This document shows, in pieces, positions 1 to 6,676 of a stretch of DNA of 9,186 nucleotides. This stretch comes from Nocardioides sp. GTDB lineage: Bacteria; Actinomycetota; Actinomycetes; Propionibacteriales; Nocardioidaceae. The first letter of the stretch is position 1; each line of letters opens with the position of its first letter. The notes below the pieces were generated by a model. That model was not told where the DNA came from and searched no databases. It worked only from the letters and a program-made list of their open reading frames with translations. Where the stretch lies: positions 1 through 9,186 of the forward strand of contig JAOPXF010000011.1 of the NCBI GenBank assembly GCA_025965295.1, read 5' to 3'. The position numbers and the translations under genes were made by a program.

Positions 1-2
1 CC

Positions 3-1580
3 CGGGTCGGCCCGATGCGCGACATCGTGGCGACCATCCAGCCCGAGCAGGACGTGATCGTCCGCTCCGAGCTCTCCCGCTCGGTCTGCGTGCAGGGCGC
101 TCCGGGCACCGGCAAGACGGCCGTCGGGCTGCACCGCGCGGCGTACCTCCTCTACGCCCACCGCGAGCAGCTCACCCGCCAGGGCGTGCTGGTCGTCGGG
201 CCCAACGCGAGCTTCCTGCGCTACATCCGCGACGTGCTGCCGGCGCTCGGAGAGATCGACGCGACGCAGGCCACGATCGGCGAGCTCGTCGCCCGGACCC
301 TGCGCGCGGTCAACCCGCGTTGGGAGATCCGCGGCGACGACACCCCGGACGTCGCGACCCTGAAGGGCGACCCACGGATCGCCGAGGTCCTCCGCCGGGC
401 GCTCTGGTCGCACGTCACCACGCCGGACGAGGGACTGGTCCTGCCGCGCGGCGCGCGGCGCTGGCGGGTCGCGGCGTACGAGGCCGAGGAGCTGGTGGCG
501 TCCCTGCGCCGTCGCGGGGTCCGGTACGGCGCCGCGCGGGCCATGGTGCCCCAGTCCCTGGCGCACCGGATCCTCGTGAAGATGGAGAACGCCGGCGACT
601 CCCCCGACGACCGGGTGCAGGACGCCGTGGCCAGAAGCAAACCGGTGAAGGAGTACGCCGCGCGGCTCTGGCCGGCGGTCGACCCGGCGCGGCTGGTGTG
701 GCGGCTGCTGAGCGACGCGGAGCTCCTCGGCCGTGCCGCCGACGGCCTCCTGACGGCCGAGGAGCAGGCGCTGCTGCTGTGGGACCGGCCGGCCAAGGCC
801 CCCACCTCGGTGCGCTGGTCGCTCGCGGACGCGGTGCTGGTCGACGAGGCGGCCGACCTCGTGGAGCGGACGCCCTCGGTCGCGCACATCGTCGCCGACG
901 AGGCCCAGGACCTCTCCCCGATGATGCTGCGGGCACTCGCCCGGCGCTCCTCCACCGGCTCGCTGACGGTGCTGGGAGACCTGGCGCAGGCCACGACGCC
1001 CTGGGCCACGCGCTCCTGGGCGGAGGCGCTCGAGCACCTCGGCAAGCCCGACGCCCACGTCGAGCAGCTGACCCGCGGGTTCCGGGTGCCGGGCGAGGTC
1101 ATCGACTACGCAGCGCGCCTGCTCCCGTTCATCGCCCCCGACCTGGAGCCGCCCACGTCGGTGCGTCGGTCCCGCGGCGAGCTGAGCGTGGTCTCGACGA
1201 GCTCGACCACGGAGGGCGCCGCCCTTCTCGACGCGGTGCGGGCGGCGGTCGGCCGGGAGGGGTCGGTGGGGCTGATCGTCCCGGACGCGCGCATCGGTGA
1301 GCTGGCCGCGCTCCTCGCCGGGGCCGGGCTGACCTTCGCGGTCCTCGGCGACGAGGGCGACGTCGACTCGCATCTCGATCTGGTGCCCGCCAGCCTGGCC
1401 AAGGGCCTGGAGTTCGACCACGTCGTGCTGGTCGAGCCGGCCGCGATCGTGGCCGGCGAGCACGACCGGGTCACCGGGCTGCGCCGCCTCTACGTCTGCC
1501 TGACCCGGGCGGTCACCTCGCTGGCCGTTCTCCACCACGAGCCGCTGCCACCCGAGCTCGGGGAATTGAGCAAACCCTGA
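3..1580 (+). CDS. HelD/HelR-type superfamily 1 ATPase (RNA polymerase recycling motor), 5'-truncated by window edge
   Basis: The reading frame is open to the left edge (first whole codon at base 3), so the N-terminus is missing. Whole HelD-family proteins are about 700-750 residues and 525 remain here. Numbered from the ATG at base 15, the superfamily 1 motifs come in order: a Q-motif-like TIQPEQD (7-13), Walker A GAPGTGKT (28-35), Walker B DEAQD (295-299), motif III GDLAQATTPWA, RGFRVPGEV, motif V AKGLEFDHVV near the end, and motif VI YVCLTRA. The stretch of about 190 residues between motif Ia and Walker B is where HelD proteins carry their lineage-specific insertion, which reaches into the RNA polymerase channel. 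Known family role: ATP-driven release of stalled or rifampicin-bound RNA polymerase from nucleic acid. UvrD/PcrA helicases are the alternative, but the MRDIVATIQPEQ start and the short length favour HelD. Any upstream rifamycin-responsive element lies outside the window. Confidence 0.88.
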   Translation, partial: RVGPMRDIVATIQPEQDVIVRSELSRSVCVQGAPGTGKTAVGLHRAAYLLYAHREQLTRQGVLVVGPNASFLRYIRDVLPALGEIDATQATIGELVARTLRAVNPRWEIRGDDTPDVATLKGDPRIAEVLRRALWSHVTTPDEGLVLPRGARRWRVAAYEAEELVASLRRRGVRYGAARAMVPQSLAHRILVKMENAGDSPDDRVQDAVARSKPVKEYAARLWPAVDPARLVWRLLSDAELLGRAADGLLTAEEQALLLWDRPAKAPTSVRWSLADAVLVDEAADLVERTPSVAHIVADEAQDLSPMMLRALARRSSTGSLTVLGDLAQATTPWATRSWAEALEHLGKPDAHVEQLTRGFRVPGEVIDYAARLLPFIAPDLEPPTSVRRSRGELSVVSTSSTTEGAALLDAVRAAVGREGSVGLIVPDARIGELAALLAGAGLTFAVLGDEGDVDSHLDLVPASLAKGLEFDHVVLVEPAAIVAGEHDRVTGLRRLYVCLTRAVTSLAVLHHEPLPPELGELSKP

Positions 1581-1681
1581 CGGTTTCTTGAACGGGAGGA
1601 CGGTGCGGCCCACCTAGGATTGAGCGGTCCGATCGGGCGCCACGGGGCCCCGACGGTTCCTTCCTCCCGGAGCCCGCCACC

Positions 1682-2950
1682 ATGTCGCAGCCCATCCGCC
1701 GCTCCAGCCTCTCGCTGATGGTCGTCCTGGGGCTGCTCTACTCGATGCTGCTGATACTGGCCCCGATGGACGGCGCGAGCGCGGCCGCGGCGACGACCGG
1801 CAAGGTCCGCGGCAACATCGTCGGCACCCAGGGCGGCCCGCCGAAGGTCGAGGTCACCTGGTTCACCAGCGAGTGGAAGTACCTCGGCGCCCGCAAGGCC
1901 TGCGACGGCGTCTACTACCTGACCCTGGCTCCCGGTACCTACTGGCTGCAGTTCACCGACCAGCGGCCGGCGTACGACGTGACCAAGTACGCCCCGACCA
2001 ACGTGAAGATCACTGTCCGGGCCAACCACACCGTGGTCAAAAGCGTCCGCATGCACCGTGGCGCCGTCATCACCGGCACCGCCAGGGCGGGCGGCAAGCC
2101 CGCCCGCGGAGCGCGGATCGTCGCCTCGAACGCCGCCGAGGAGTCCTACACCACGACCGCGAACAAGTCGGGCCAGTTCGCGCTGGGGGGCCTGCCGTCC
2201 GCCAGCTACTCCGTCTTCACCTACGACAAGAGCAAGCAGTGGACCGGCAAGAGCACCTGGGTCTCCAGGATCAGGCCGGGTGCCGGCGCCAACCTCGACA
2301 TCCGGCTGACGAAGCGGGCGGGAGGCCTGCTCGTCGACCTCTACGCCGGCCCGGACCCGCTGCGGCACCGGGTCTTCGTCACCGCGGTCAGCCGCAAGAC
2401 CGGACAGTTCTGGACGGCCCGGGCCTCCCACGGCAGCGTCTCGTTCGCCGGGCTCTTCCCCGGCCGCTACAAGCTGGTCGCGCCCGGGTCCGGCAACTAC
2501 CTCGGGCGCACCGGCCCCGTCACGAACGGCCGCGTGAAGCCCGGCCGGGTGGCCTTCGGCAGCTTCCGGCTGACCACGCGGGGTGCCACCGTCAGCGGCA
2601 TCGTCGTTGACGGGGAGGATGAGGGCTACGGCCTGGCGAAGGCCCAGGTGATCCTGTTCGACAAGGCGGGCGTCAGAATCGCTGACACCAGGACCAACGG
2701 CGAAGGACAGTTCTTCTTCGCAACCCAACTCACCACCCAGGCCGGCATGGTCGTGGCGGTGAATCCCGACCCCGACGCTGGGGGTTATGAGCAGAGCTCA
2801 TACGGATACTGCAAGTTCCTGAAGAGGAGCTCGGCCCCGTTCTCGATCACGACGAGTCGGGACACCGACGTCGGTGCGATCGCGCTGCCGCACGCACCGG
2901 CCGCAGAGCAGGGTGGCGCCGTCCAGTGCTATCCCTCGGACGGCTCCTGA
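1682..2950 (+). CDS. Secreted protein with carboxypeptidase-regulatory-like beta-sandwich repeats
   Basis: The 422-residue protein begins with a Sec signal peptide: basic IRRS at 5-8, a hydrophobic core LMVVLGLLYSMLLILA (12-27), and an Ala-rich AxA cleavage region near residues 32-36. The mature part looks like four consecutive beta-sandwich units of the CarboxypepD_reg/Cna-B type, at about 40-125, 127-205, 208-295 and 300-400. They carry the typical phrases TGTARAGGKPARGARIV, SGQFALGGLP, FAGLFPGRYKLVAPG and SGIVVDGEDEGYGLAKAQV. There are three cysteines (KACDG, YGYCKF and VQCYP), no LPxTG sorting signal and no C-terminal membrane segment, so it is probably released or held non-covalently. 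GGAG at 1669-1672 sits 9 bases before the ATG and supports this start. The substrate or partner is unknown. The last third is visibly poorer in GC than the rest of the gene. The domain call is by pattern only. Confidence 0.8.
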   Translation: MSQPIRRSSLSLMVVLGLLYSMLLILAPMDGASAAAATTGKVRGNIVGTQGGPPKVEVTWFTSEWKYLGARKACDGVYYLTLAPGTYWLQFTDQRPAYDVTKYAPTNVKITVRANHTVVKSVRMHRGAVITGTARAGGKPARGARIVASNAAEESYTTTANKSGQFALGGLPSASYSVFTYDKSKQWTGKSTWVSRIRPGAGANLDIRLTKRAGGLLVDLYAGPDPLRHRVFVTAVSRKTGQFWTARASHGSVSFAGLFPGRYKLVAPGSGNYLGRTGPVTNGRVKPGRVAFGSFRLTTRGATVSGIVVDGEDEGYGLAKAQVILFDKAGVRIADTRTNGEGQFFFATQLTTQAGMVVAVNPDPDAGGYEQSSYGYCKFLKRSSAPFSITTSRDTDVGAIALPHAPAAEQGGAVQCYPSDGS

Positions 2951-2955
2951 CGCCC

Positions 2956-3561
2956 ATGGACCTCGCCGAGCGGTGGCCGCTGCCGGACGGCAGGGACGTC
3001 CGCGACCGGCTGCTCGCGGCGTACTCCGACCCGGCCCGCGGCTACCACGACACCCGGCACCTGACCGAGGTGCTGACCCGCATCGACGAGCTACTCGCCG
3101 CGGGCACGCCCGCGGACCCGGTGACCGTCCGGCTGGCCGCGTGGTTCCACGACGGTGTCTACGACGGGAGGCCGGGGGCCGAGGAACGGTCGGCCGCCTG
3201 GGCCGAGCGAGACCTGCCAGGCCTCGGCGTCGACGCCGGTGTTGTGACCGAGGTGGCGCGCCTGGTCCGGCTCACCGAGACCCACCGGCCCGCCGACTCG
3301 GACGTCGACGGGTGCGTCCTCTCCGACGCCGACCTGGCCATCCTGGCCGCGCCCCCGGAGCGCTACGCGCAGTACGTCGCCTCCGTGCGCGGCGAGTACG
3401 CCCACGTCACCGACGACGACTTCGCGCTGGGCCGGGCGGCCATCCTCCGCGACCTGCTCGCCAAGCCACGGCTGTTCCACACGGCGTACGCCCGCGAGCA
3501 CTGGGAGGCCACCGCCCGCGCCAACGTCGAGCGCGAGCTCGAGACGCTCGCGCTGGGTTGA
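2956..3561 (+). CDS. HD-superfamily metal-dependent phosphohydrolase (COG4339-like)
   Basis: The 201-residue protein carries the HD-domain metal motif spread over its first half: YHDTRHL (H31, H35), then AAWFHDGVYD with the His-Asp pair H65-D66, and LSDADLAIL (D124, D126) as the likely distal aspartate region. Spacing and length (about 200 residues) match the uncharacterised predicted metal-dependent HD phosphohydrolases of COG4339. It should be cytoplasmic and hydrolyse a phosphoester, with unknown substrate. The ATG lies 5 bases after the stop of the secreted-protein gene, so the two are probably co-transcribed. No clear Shine-Dalgarno is seen, which suggests translation coupled to the upstream gene. 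An in-frame GTG at 2926 would give 10 more residues overlapping the upstream gene. I prefer 2956 because the conserved-looking sequence starts there. Confidence 0.85.
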   Translation: MDLAERWPLPDGRDVRDRLLAAYSDPARGYHDTRHLTEVLTRIDELLAAGTPADPVTVRLAAWFHDGVYDGRPGAEERSAAWAERDLPGLGVDAGVVTEVARLVRLTETHRPADSDVDGCVLSDADLAILAAPPERYAQYVASVRGEYAHVTDDDFALGRAAILRDLLAKPRLFHTAYAREHWEATARANVERELETLALG

Positions 3562-3588
3562 CCAGCAGCCGGCTCTCGCGCACATTTC

Positions 3589-3653
3589 CGTTCAATTGTT
3601 GGGAAGAGCACCGGGCCGAACCCTGAACCGGTCGTCTTCCCAGCAATTGAACG
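3589..3653. repeat. AT-rich inverted repeat / long hairpin between convergent genes
   Basis: The 19-base arms at 3589-3607 and 3635-3653 are inverted copies with a single difference (T3599 opposite G3643). Read in + strand RNA that position is a U-G wobble, so the outer stem is fully paired. In - strand RNA it is an A-C mismatch. Inside, after a 2x2 mismatch, ACCGG (3610-3614) pairs with CCGGT (3628-3632), leaving a 13-base loop. Each arm holds the AT-rich core TTCAATTG, which stands out in a window of about 70% GC. The repeat lies between the stops of the HD gene (3561) and the DUF4031 gene (3668), so it could act as a transcription terminator, mainly for + strand transcripts. There is no T-run after it, so it may instead be a dispersed palindromic repeat. 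Confidence 0.75.
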
Positions 3654-3665
3654 ATTGCGTGCAGC

Positions 3666-3932
3666 CTACGTGCGACCACCCTTGCGCCGACGCAGGCCGG
3701 CGGCGATCAGCCGGCGCACGAGCTCCCGCGAGGAGACCGGCTCGGCCCCGGCCGCGACGACCCGGTCGTACCACTCGGCCGGCACGTCGTAGTGGTCCCG
3801 GTCGAAGCCGCGCTCGGGGATGCCGACGACCCGGGCGAACGCGTGCAGCTCGTCGTACGACGCGTCGCTGGCCAGGTGCGACCACAGGCGGCCGTGCCCC
3901 GCCGCGTTCGGCGGGTCGATGAGGACCGTCAC
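3666..3932 (-). CDS. DUF4031 domain protein
   Basis: This is an 88-residue protein starting VTVLIDPPNAAGHGRLWSHL and carrying FDRDHYDVP at 43-51, the hallmark of the short DUF4031 family common in actinobacteria. The function of the family is not known. The GTG start (3932-3930) overlaps the TGA of cutC (3931-3929) as GTGA, so translation is almost certainly coupled to cutC and the two form one operon. The frame stays open upstream inside cutC, but that part is arginine- and proline-rich shadow sequence. The C-terminus is basic (RRRKGGRT), which could suit nucleic acid contact, but nothing more is visible. The stop is TAG. Confidence 0.85.
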   Translation of the reverse strand: MTVLIDPPNAAGHGRLWSHLASDASYDELHAFARVVGIPERGFDRDHYDVPAEWYDRVVAAGAEPVSSRELVRRLIAAGLRRRKGGRT

Positions 3933-4654
3933 CCGGCGGACCCGAGCGCGCGCCGGACCGCGCTGTCGACCATCAGTCGCCAGGAGCGGACGTGGCCCGC
4001 GTCGACGTACGACTTGTAGGTGCCGCCGGGCCGCACCTGCGGCCCGAGGTGGAACTGGGACACCCCGGCCCGGACCAGCCACGGCACGTGCTCGGCCACC
4101 AGCCCGCCGCCGGGCATCATCAGCGCGGCGAAGCGGGGGTCCGACTCGGCGACGGCGAGGAGGTCGTCGTACCCGACCGCCATCCCCTGGGGCGACCCGG
4201 CCGAGCGGACCGCGACGAGGCCGGGCAGCCCGACCAGCGCCCGCCAGGCCCGCACGGGCTCGAGGGTCGCGTCGACGGCCCGGTGGAACGTCCACGGCAC
4301 GCCGGGCAGCCGGGTGGCGAGGTGGGTGCAGACCTCGGTGTCGATCTCGAGGTTGCTGTCCAGGAAGCCGAAGGAGACGCCGGCGGCGCCGCAGCCGAGG
4401 TAGTCCTCGGCCAGCCCGACCAGGCGGCTCAGCTCACCGCCCGTGGTCGTCCAGGTGTCGTTGAGCCGCAGCAGCACGAAGACCGGCAGCTCGGACTCGC
4501 GGCACACCCCGGAGACGAGCGCCGGCTCGGGCGAGCGGGCACCGGCGTCGGTGCCTCCGTCCGCGACGAGGTGCAGGCGGTCGGCGCCGCCCTCCTGCGC
4601 GCCGACGACGTCGCGCGGGCCGAGGACCGTCACCTCGAGGAGCGGGTCTCCCAT
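3929..4654 (-). CDS. cutC: CutC family protein (copper homeostasis family, TIM barrel)
   Basis: The 241-residue protein is close to the usual CutC length of about 240-250. Family signatures are the N-terminal EVTVLGPRDVVGAQEGGADR, the central WTFHRAVD (FHRAVD 123-128), VRSAGSPQG (149-157) and MMPGGGL (179-185). It is a cytoplasmic single-domain TIM barrel. The family was named for copper tolerance in E. coli, but that phenotype has been traced to a small RNA made from the gene's 3' end, so a copper role should not be assumed. The ATG at 4654 is preferred to longer in-frame starts because family similarity begins there and because a TACAGT -10 element lies 6 bases upstream. It forms an operon with the DUF4031 gene and is divergent from the gene at 4726. 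Confidence 0.9.
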   Translation of the reverse strand: MGDPLLEVTVLGPRDVVGAQEGGADRLHLVADGGTDAGARSPEPALVSGVCRESELPVFVLLRLNDTWTTTGGELSRLVGLAEDYLGCGAAGVSFGFLDSNLEIDTEVCTHLATRLPGVPWTFHRAVDATLEPVRAWRALVGLPGLVAVRSAGSPQGMAVGYDDLLAVAESDPRFAALMMPGGGLVAEHVPWLVRAGVSQFHLGPQVRPGGTYKSYVDAGHVRSWRLMVDSAVRRALGSAG

Positions 4655-4660
4655 GACCCG

Positions 4661-4666
4661 ACTGTA
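4661..4666 (-). promoter_or_regulatory. Putative -10 element of a leaderless cutC promoter
   Basis: On the minus strand TACAGT fits the actinobacterial TANNNT -10 consensus and is followed by 6 bases and then the cutC ATG, so transcription would begin at or next to the start codon. No good -35 hexamer is seen at 16-18 bases, and there is no Shine-Dalgarno before the ATG. The same CCTACAGT octamer precedes the GntR gene. Confidence 0.5.
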
Positions 4667-4725
4667 GGGCGAGGCACGGCGGCGTGGGCGGAGGCGCGTC
4701 GGTGCCGTCGCCTTGCCTCCGGGGC

Positions 4726-5109
4726 ATGATGGGAGGCGTGGACGACACGCTGCTGTTCGACGCTCGGGCCAGGGTGCTGGCCGACCTGGTCGCGCGGCAC
4801 CAGGCAACCCCCGCGGCCGTGTCGGTGCTCGAGGACGCCGTGTCCGACCGCAAGTGGTGGGCAGAGCAGTGGCCGGAGGGTGCGGCGTACGTCGCCGGGC
4901 TGGTCGCCCAGGACGTGCAGGACGCGCTCTTCGAGACCGTCGGCCGCTGGCCGATCTGCCTGAGCTGCGACGACGCGCCGGTGCACGCGCTCTACATCCA
5001 GCCCGACCTGGGCGGCCCGGACCCGATGTGGGTGTGCGAGGAGACCGGCGAACCCGTCGCGGCGCTGGGGCTGCTCAGCTCTCCTGGCCCAGCTGCACCC
5101 AGAGGGTGA
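4726..5109 (+). CDS. Small Cys-containing actinobacterial protein of unknown function
   Basis: I do not recognise a named family. The protein is about 123-127 residues, acidic and probably cytoplasmic. Its first half looks helical (FDARARVLADLVARHQ; VAGLVAQDVQDALFETV). The second half holds WPICLSC, a histidine nine residues after the first cysteine, and MWVCEETGEPVA. This CxxC ... C pattern resembles a degenerate zinc ribbon seen in short actinobacterial proteins. The start is uncertain. ATGs at 4726 and 4729 have no clear Shine-Dalgarno. GTG at 4738 has GGGAGG only 1 base away, too close for a normal site, but a weak CATGAT -10-like hexamer 7 bases before it would fit a leaderless start. 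The last 35 bases overlap the GntR gene tail to tail. The start lies 71 bases from the divergent cutC. Confidence 0.7.
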   Translation: MMGGVDDTLLFDARARVLADLVARHQATPAAVSVLEDAVSDRKWWAEQWPEGAAYVAGLVAQDVQDALFETVGRWPICLSCDDAPVHALYIQPDLGGPDPMWVCEETGEPVAALGLLSSPGPAAPRG

Positions 5110-5794
5110 ACCGGTCCGAGCGGTAGACCGACCGCGAGACCTCGACGACCTTGTCGTCGGCGAGCGCGCGCCGTGAGTGGCGCAGCACCGCGGTGCCGAG
5201 CTCGACCTCGAGCAGCCCGGCCTCCTCGTCGTTCGCCGCGTCGGCGGTGATGGAGTCCTCGGCCCAGGTGGGCCGCATCCCTCGGGAGCCGAGTGCCTCG
5301 TACAGGCTGGTCGGCATGCCGCTCTGCAGGAAGCCGGGGATCAGGATCTCGTTGAGGTAGGCGTCCTCGATGCACATGGGTGCCCCGTCGGCGCGGCGCA
5401 GCCGGCGCCAGTGGATGACCGCGTCGCCCTCGCTGATGCTCAGCGCCCGGGCGACGCCGGGTCCGGCCTGCTCGCGGCGGGCCAGCAGCGTCTGGGACTC
5501 GGCGAGGAGGCCACGGCGGGCCATCTCCTCGGTGTACGACGTGAGCCGGCTCGCCATCCGCCGTGGGCGGGCCACGAAGGTGCCGCGACCGGGGATGCGT
5601 TCCAGCAGCCCCTCGACGACGAGCGCGTCCATGGCCTGGCGGACGGTCATCCGGGCGACGCCGAAGCGGTGCACGAGCTCGCGCTCGGAGGGAGCGGGCG
5701 ATCCGGGGGCGGAGCCGGCGACGAGGGAACGCACGTACTCGCGTACCTGCACGTGCTTGAGTGCACGCCCCTCCGACACCAGCAACTCGTCCAC
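5075..5794 (-). CDS. GntR family transcriptional regulator, HutC subfamily with UTRA domain (DasR-like)
   Basis: From the GTG at 5794 the protein is 239 residues, typical for the HutC subfamily (about 230-260). The winged helix-turn-helix spans about residues 10-76, with PSERELVHRFGVAR (35-48), TVRQAMDALVVEG (50-62) and the wing IPGRGTFVA (67-75). A UTRA effector-binding domain follows (about 85-235), with ISEGDAVIHWRRLRRADG, MCIEDAYL and VSRSVYRSDRFTLWVQ. Family members bind sugars, sugar phosphates or related metabolites. The overall pattern recalls DasR, but the effector is not deducible, and no DasR-type GTCTAGAC palindrome is visible in the window. A longer start at 5881 is rejected because it would overlap the ABC gene and give non-family sequence. 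The gene has its own TACAGT -10, lies 76 bases downstream of the ABC ATPase gene, and overlaps the 3' end of the opposite gene by 35 bases. Confidence 0.88.
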   Translation of the reverse strand: MDELLVSEGRALKHVQVREYVRSLVAGSAPGSPAPSERELVHRFGVARMTVRQAMDALVVEGLLERIPGRGTFVARPRRMASRLTSYTEEMARRGLLAESQTLLARREQAGPGVARALSISEGDAVIHWRRLRRADGAPMCIEDAYLNEILIPGFLQSGMPTSLYEALGSRGMRPTWAEDSITADAANDEEAGLLEVELGTAVLRHSRRALADDKVVEVSRSVYRSDRFTLWVQLGQES

Positions 5795-5802
5795 GAGAGG
5801 AA

Positions 5803-5808
5803 ACTGTA
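5803..5808 (-). promoter_or_regulatory. Putative -10 element of the GntR gene promoter
   Basis: TACAGT on the minus strand lies 8 bases before the GTG at 5794, with no Shine-Dalgarno between, so the message is probably leaderless or nearly so. Two direct copies of GGCCGGAC (5812-5819 and 5839-5846) and two copies of CTTGA 11 bases apart (5846-5850 and 5857-5861) lie just upstream. They could be operator half-sites, but this is speculative. Confidence 0.4.
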
Positions 5809-5870
5809 GGTGGCCGGACACCGCCCCGTCCCGCGATCGGCCGGACTTGAAGCAGTCTTGAGGTGGCGCG

Positions 5871-6620
5871 TCAGGACCCACGAGGATCGGTCGGCGCGGT
5901 CATCCGCCCCATGATGGCGAGGACCTGCTCACGGCTCGGGTCGCGGAGCTCGTCGACGACGCGGCCGTCCGCGAGGAAGACCACCCGGTCCGTGTACGCC
6001 GCGGCCACCGGGTCGTGGGTGACCATCACGACGCTCTGGCCGTGGTCGGTGACGCTGCGGCGCAGCAGGTCGAGCACCTCCTTGCCGGCACGGGAGTCGA
6101 GGTTGCCGGTGGGCTCGTCGGCGAAGACGATCTGCGGCCGGCTGACCAGGGCCCGGGCCACCGCCACCCGCTGTTGCTGGCCGCCGGAGAGCTCGTTGGG
6201 CTTGTGCCTGAGCCGGTCGCCGAGTCCGACGGTCTCGATCACCGATGAGTACCACTCCGGGTCGGGCTTGCCGCCGGCGATCGCCAGCGGGAGCAGGATG
6301 TTCTCCTCCGCGCTCAGCGTCGGCACCAGGTTGTAGGACTGGAAGACGAAGCCGATCTCGTCGCGGCGCAGCCGGGTCAGCTCCTTGTCCTTCATCGTCG
6401 TCAGGTCCTGCTCGCCGATGAAGACCGAGCCCGAGTCGGCCGTGTCCAGCGCCGCGCAGCAGTGCATCAGGGTCGACTTGCCCGACCCACTGGGGCCCAT
6501 GACGGCGGTGAACTCACCGTCGGCCAGGTCCAGGCTGACGTCGTCGAGGGCGGTCACGAGGGCCTGGCCCGCGCCGTACGTCTTGGTCAGGTTGCGCACC
6601 CGGGCGGCTGTCTCCGTCAT
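5871..6620 (-). CDS. ABC transporter ATP-binding protein, MacB/LolD type, without adjacent permease
   Basis: The 249-residue ATPase contains every nucleotide-binding motif: A-loop TYG (Y15), Walker A GPSGSGKST (42-50), Q-loop FVFQSYNLVPTLSAEENI (Q94), signature LSGGQQQR (144-151), Walker B IVFADEPTGNLDS (164-176) and H-loop VTHD (H202). The phrases QSYNLVPTLSAEENILLP and DEPTGNLDS are typical of the MacB/LolD/FtsE branch, which works with FtsX-like permeases in lipoprotein or peptide export and envelope stress. The ATG at 6620 is chosen because similarity begins immediately after it. Upstream GTGs in the long open frame lie in shadow sequence. Such genes are usually followed directly by their permease, but here a GntR regulator comes next and alkB diverges upstream. 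The permease is either elsewhere or lost. The residues just after Walker A read LMHCCAALD, an uncommon variant of the usual LMHxLAGLD. Confidence 0.92.
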   Translation of the reverse strand: MTETAARVRNLTKTYGAGQALVTALDDVSLDLADGEFTAVMGPSGSGKSTLMHCCAALDTADSGSVFIGEQDLTTMKDKELTRLRRDEIGFVFQSYNLVPTLSAEENILLPLAIAGGKPDPEWYSSVIETVGLGDRLRHKPNELSGGQQQRVAVARALVSRPQIVFADEPTGNLDSRAGKEVLDLLRRSVTDHGQSVVMVTHDPVAAAYTDRVVFLADGRVVDELRDPSREQVLAIMGRMTAPTDPRGS

Positions 6621-6639
6621 GGGCACCACGATCCCACCC

Positions 6640-6657
6640 GGCCCCCGGCCGGGGGCC
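6640..6657. repeat. 18-base perfect GC palindrome in the ABC ATPase leader
   Basis: GGCCCCCGG (6640-6648) is followed at once by its reverse complement CCGGGGGCC (6649-6657), with no spacer. It lies 20-37 bases upstream of the ABC ATPase start and 20 bases from the LexA box. It could be a protein-binding site or, with a small loop, a hairpin in the leader RNA. Because it is all G and C, chance is less unlikely than its length suggests. Confidence 0.45.
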
Positions 6658-6676
6658 CGGCGATCGACCGCGTCGA

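Noticed and set aside
1572..1586. AAACC-CTGAC-GGTTT hairpin over the stop codon of the HelD-type gene as a terminator.
   Set aside because: The stem is only 5 pairs, mostly A-T, with no following T-run. It is not convincing as a terminator.
1588..1620. TTGAAC (1588-1593) and TAGGAT (1615-1620) as a promoter for the secreted protein gene.
   Set aside because: The spacer is 21 bases, well beyond the usual 16-19, and no better -35 is seen. TAGGAT alone is too weak a signal.
1490..2728. A 412-residue open frame on the minus strand opposite the secreted protein gene.
   Set aside because: It is low-complexity Gly/Arg/Asp/Val-rich sequence of the kind produced opposite GC-rich genes, while the plus strand has a signal peptide, ribosome binding site and domain pattern.
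3666..4295. 209-residue reading of the DUF4031 frame.
   Set aside because: The first 121 residues are Arg/Gly/Pro-rich and lie inside cutC. Recognisable DUF4031 sequence begins at the GTG at 3932.
5795..5881. Longer GntR protein starting at 5881.
   Set aside because: It would overlap the ABC ATPase gene, add 29 residues unlike the family, and bypass the TACAGT element placed for the GTG at 5794.
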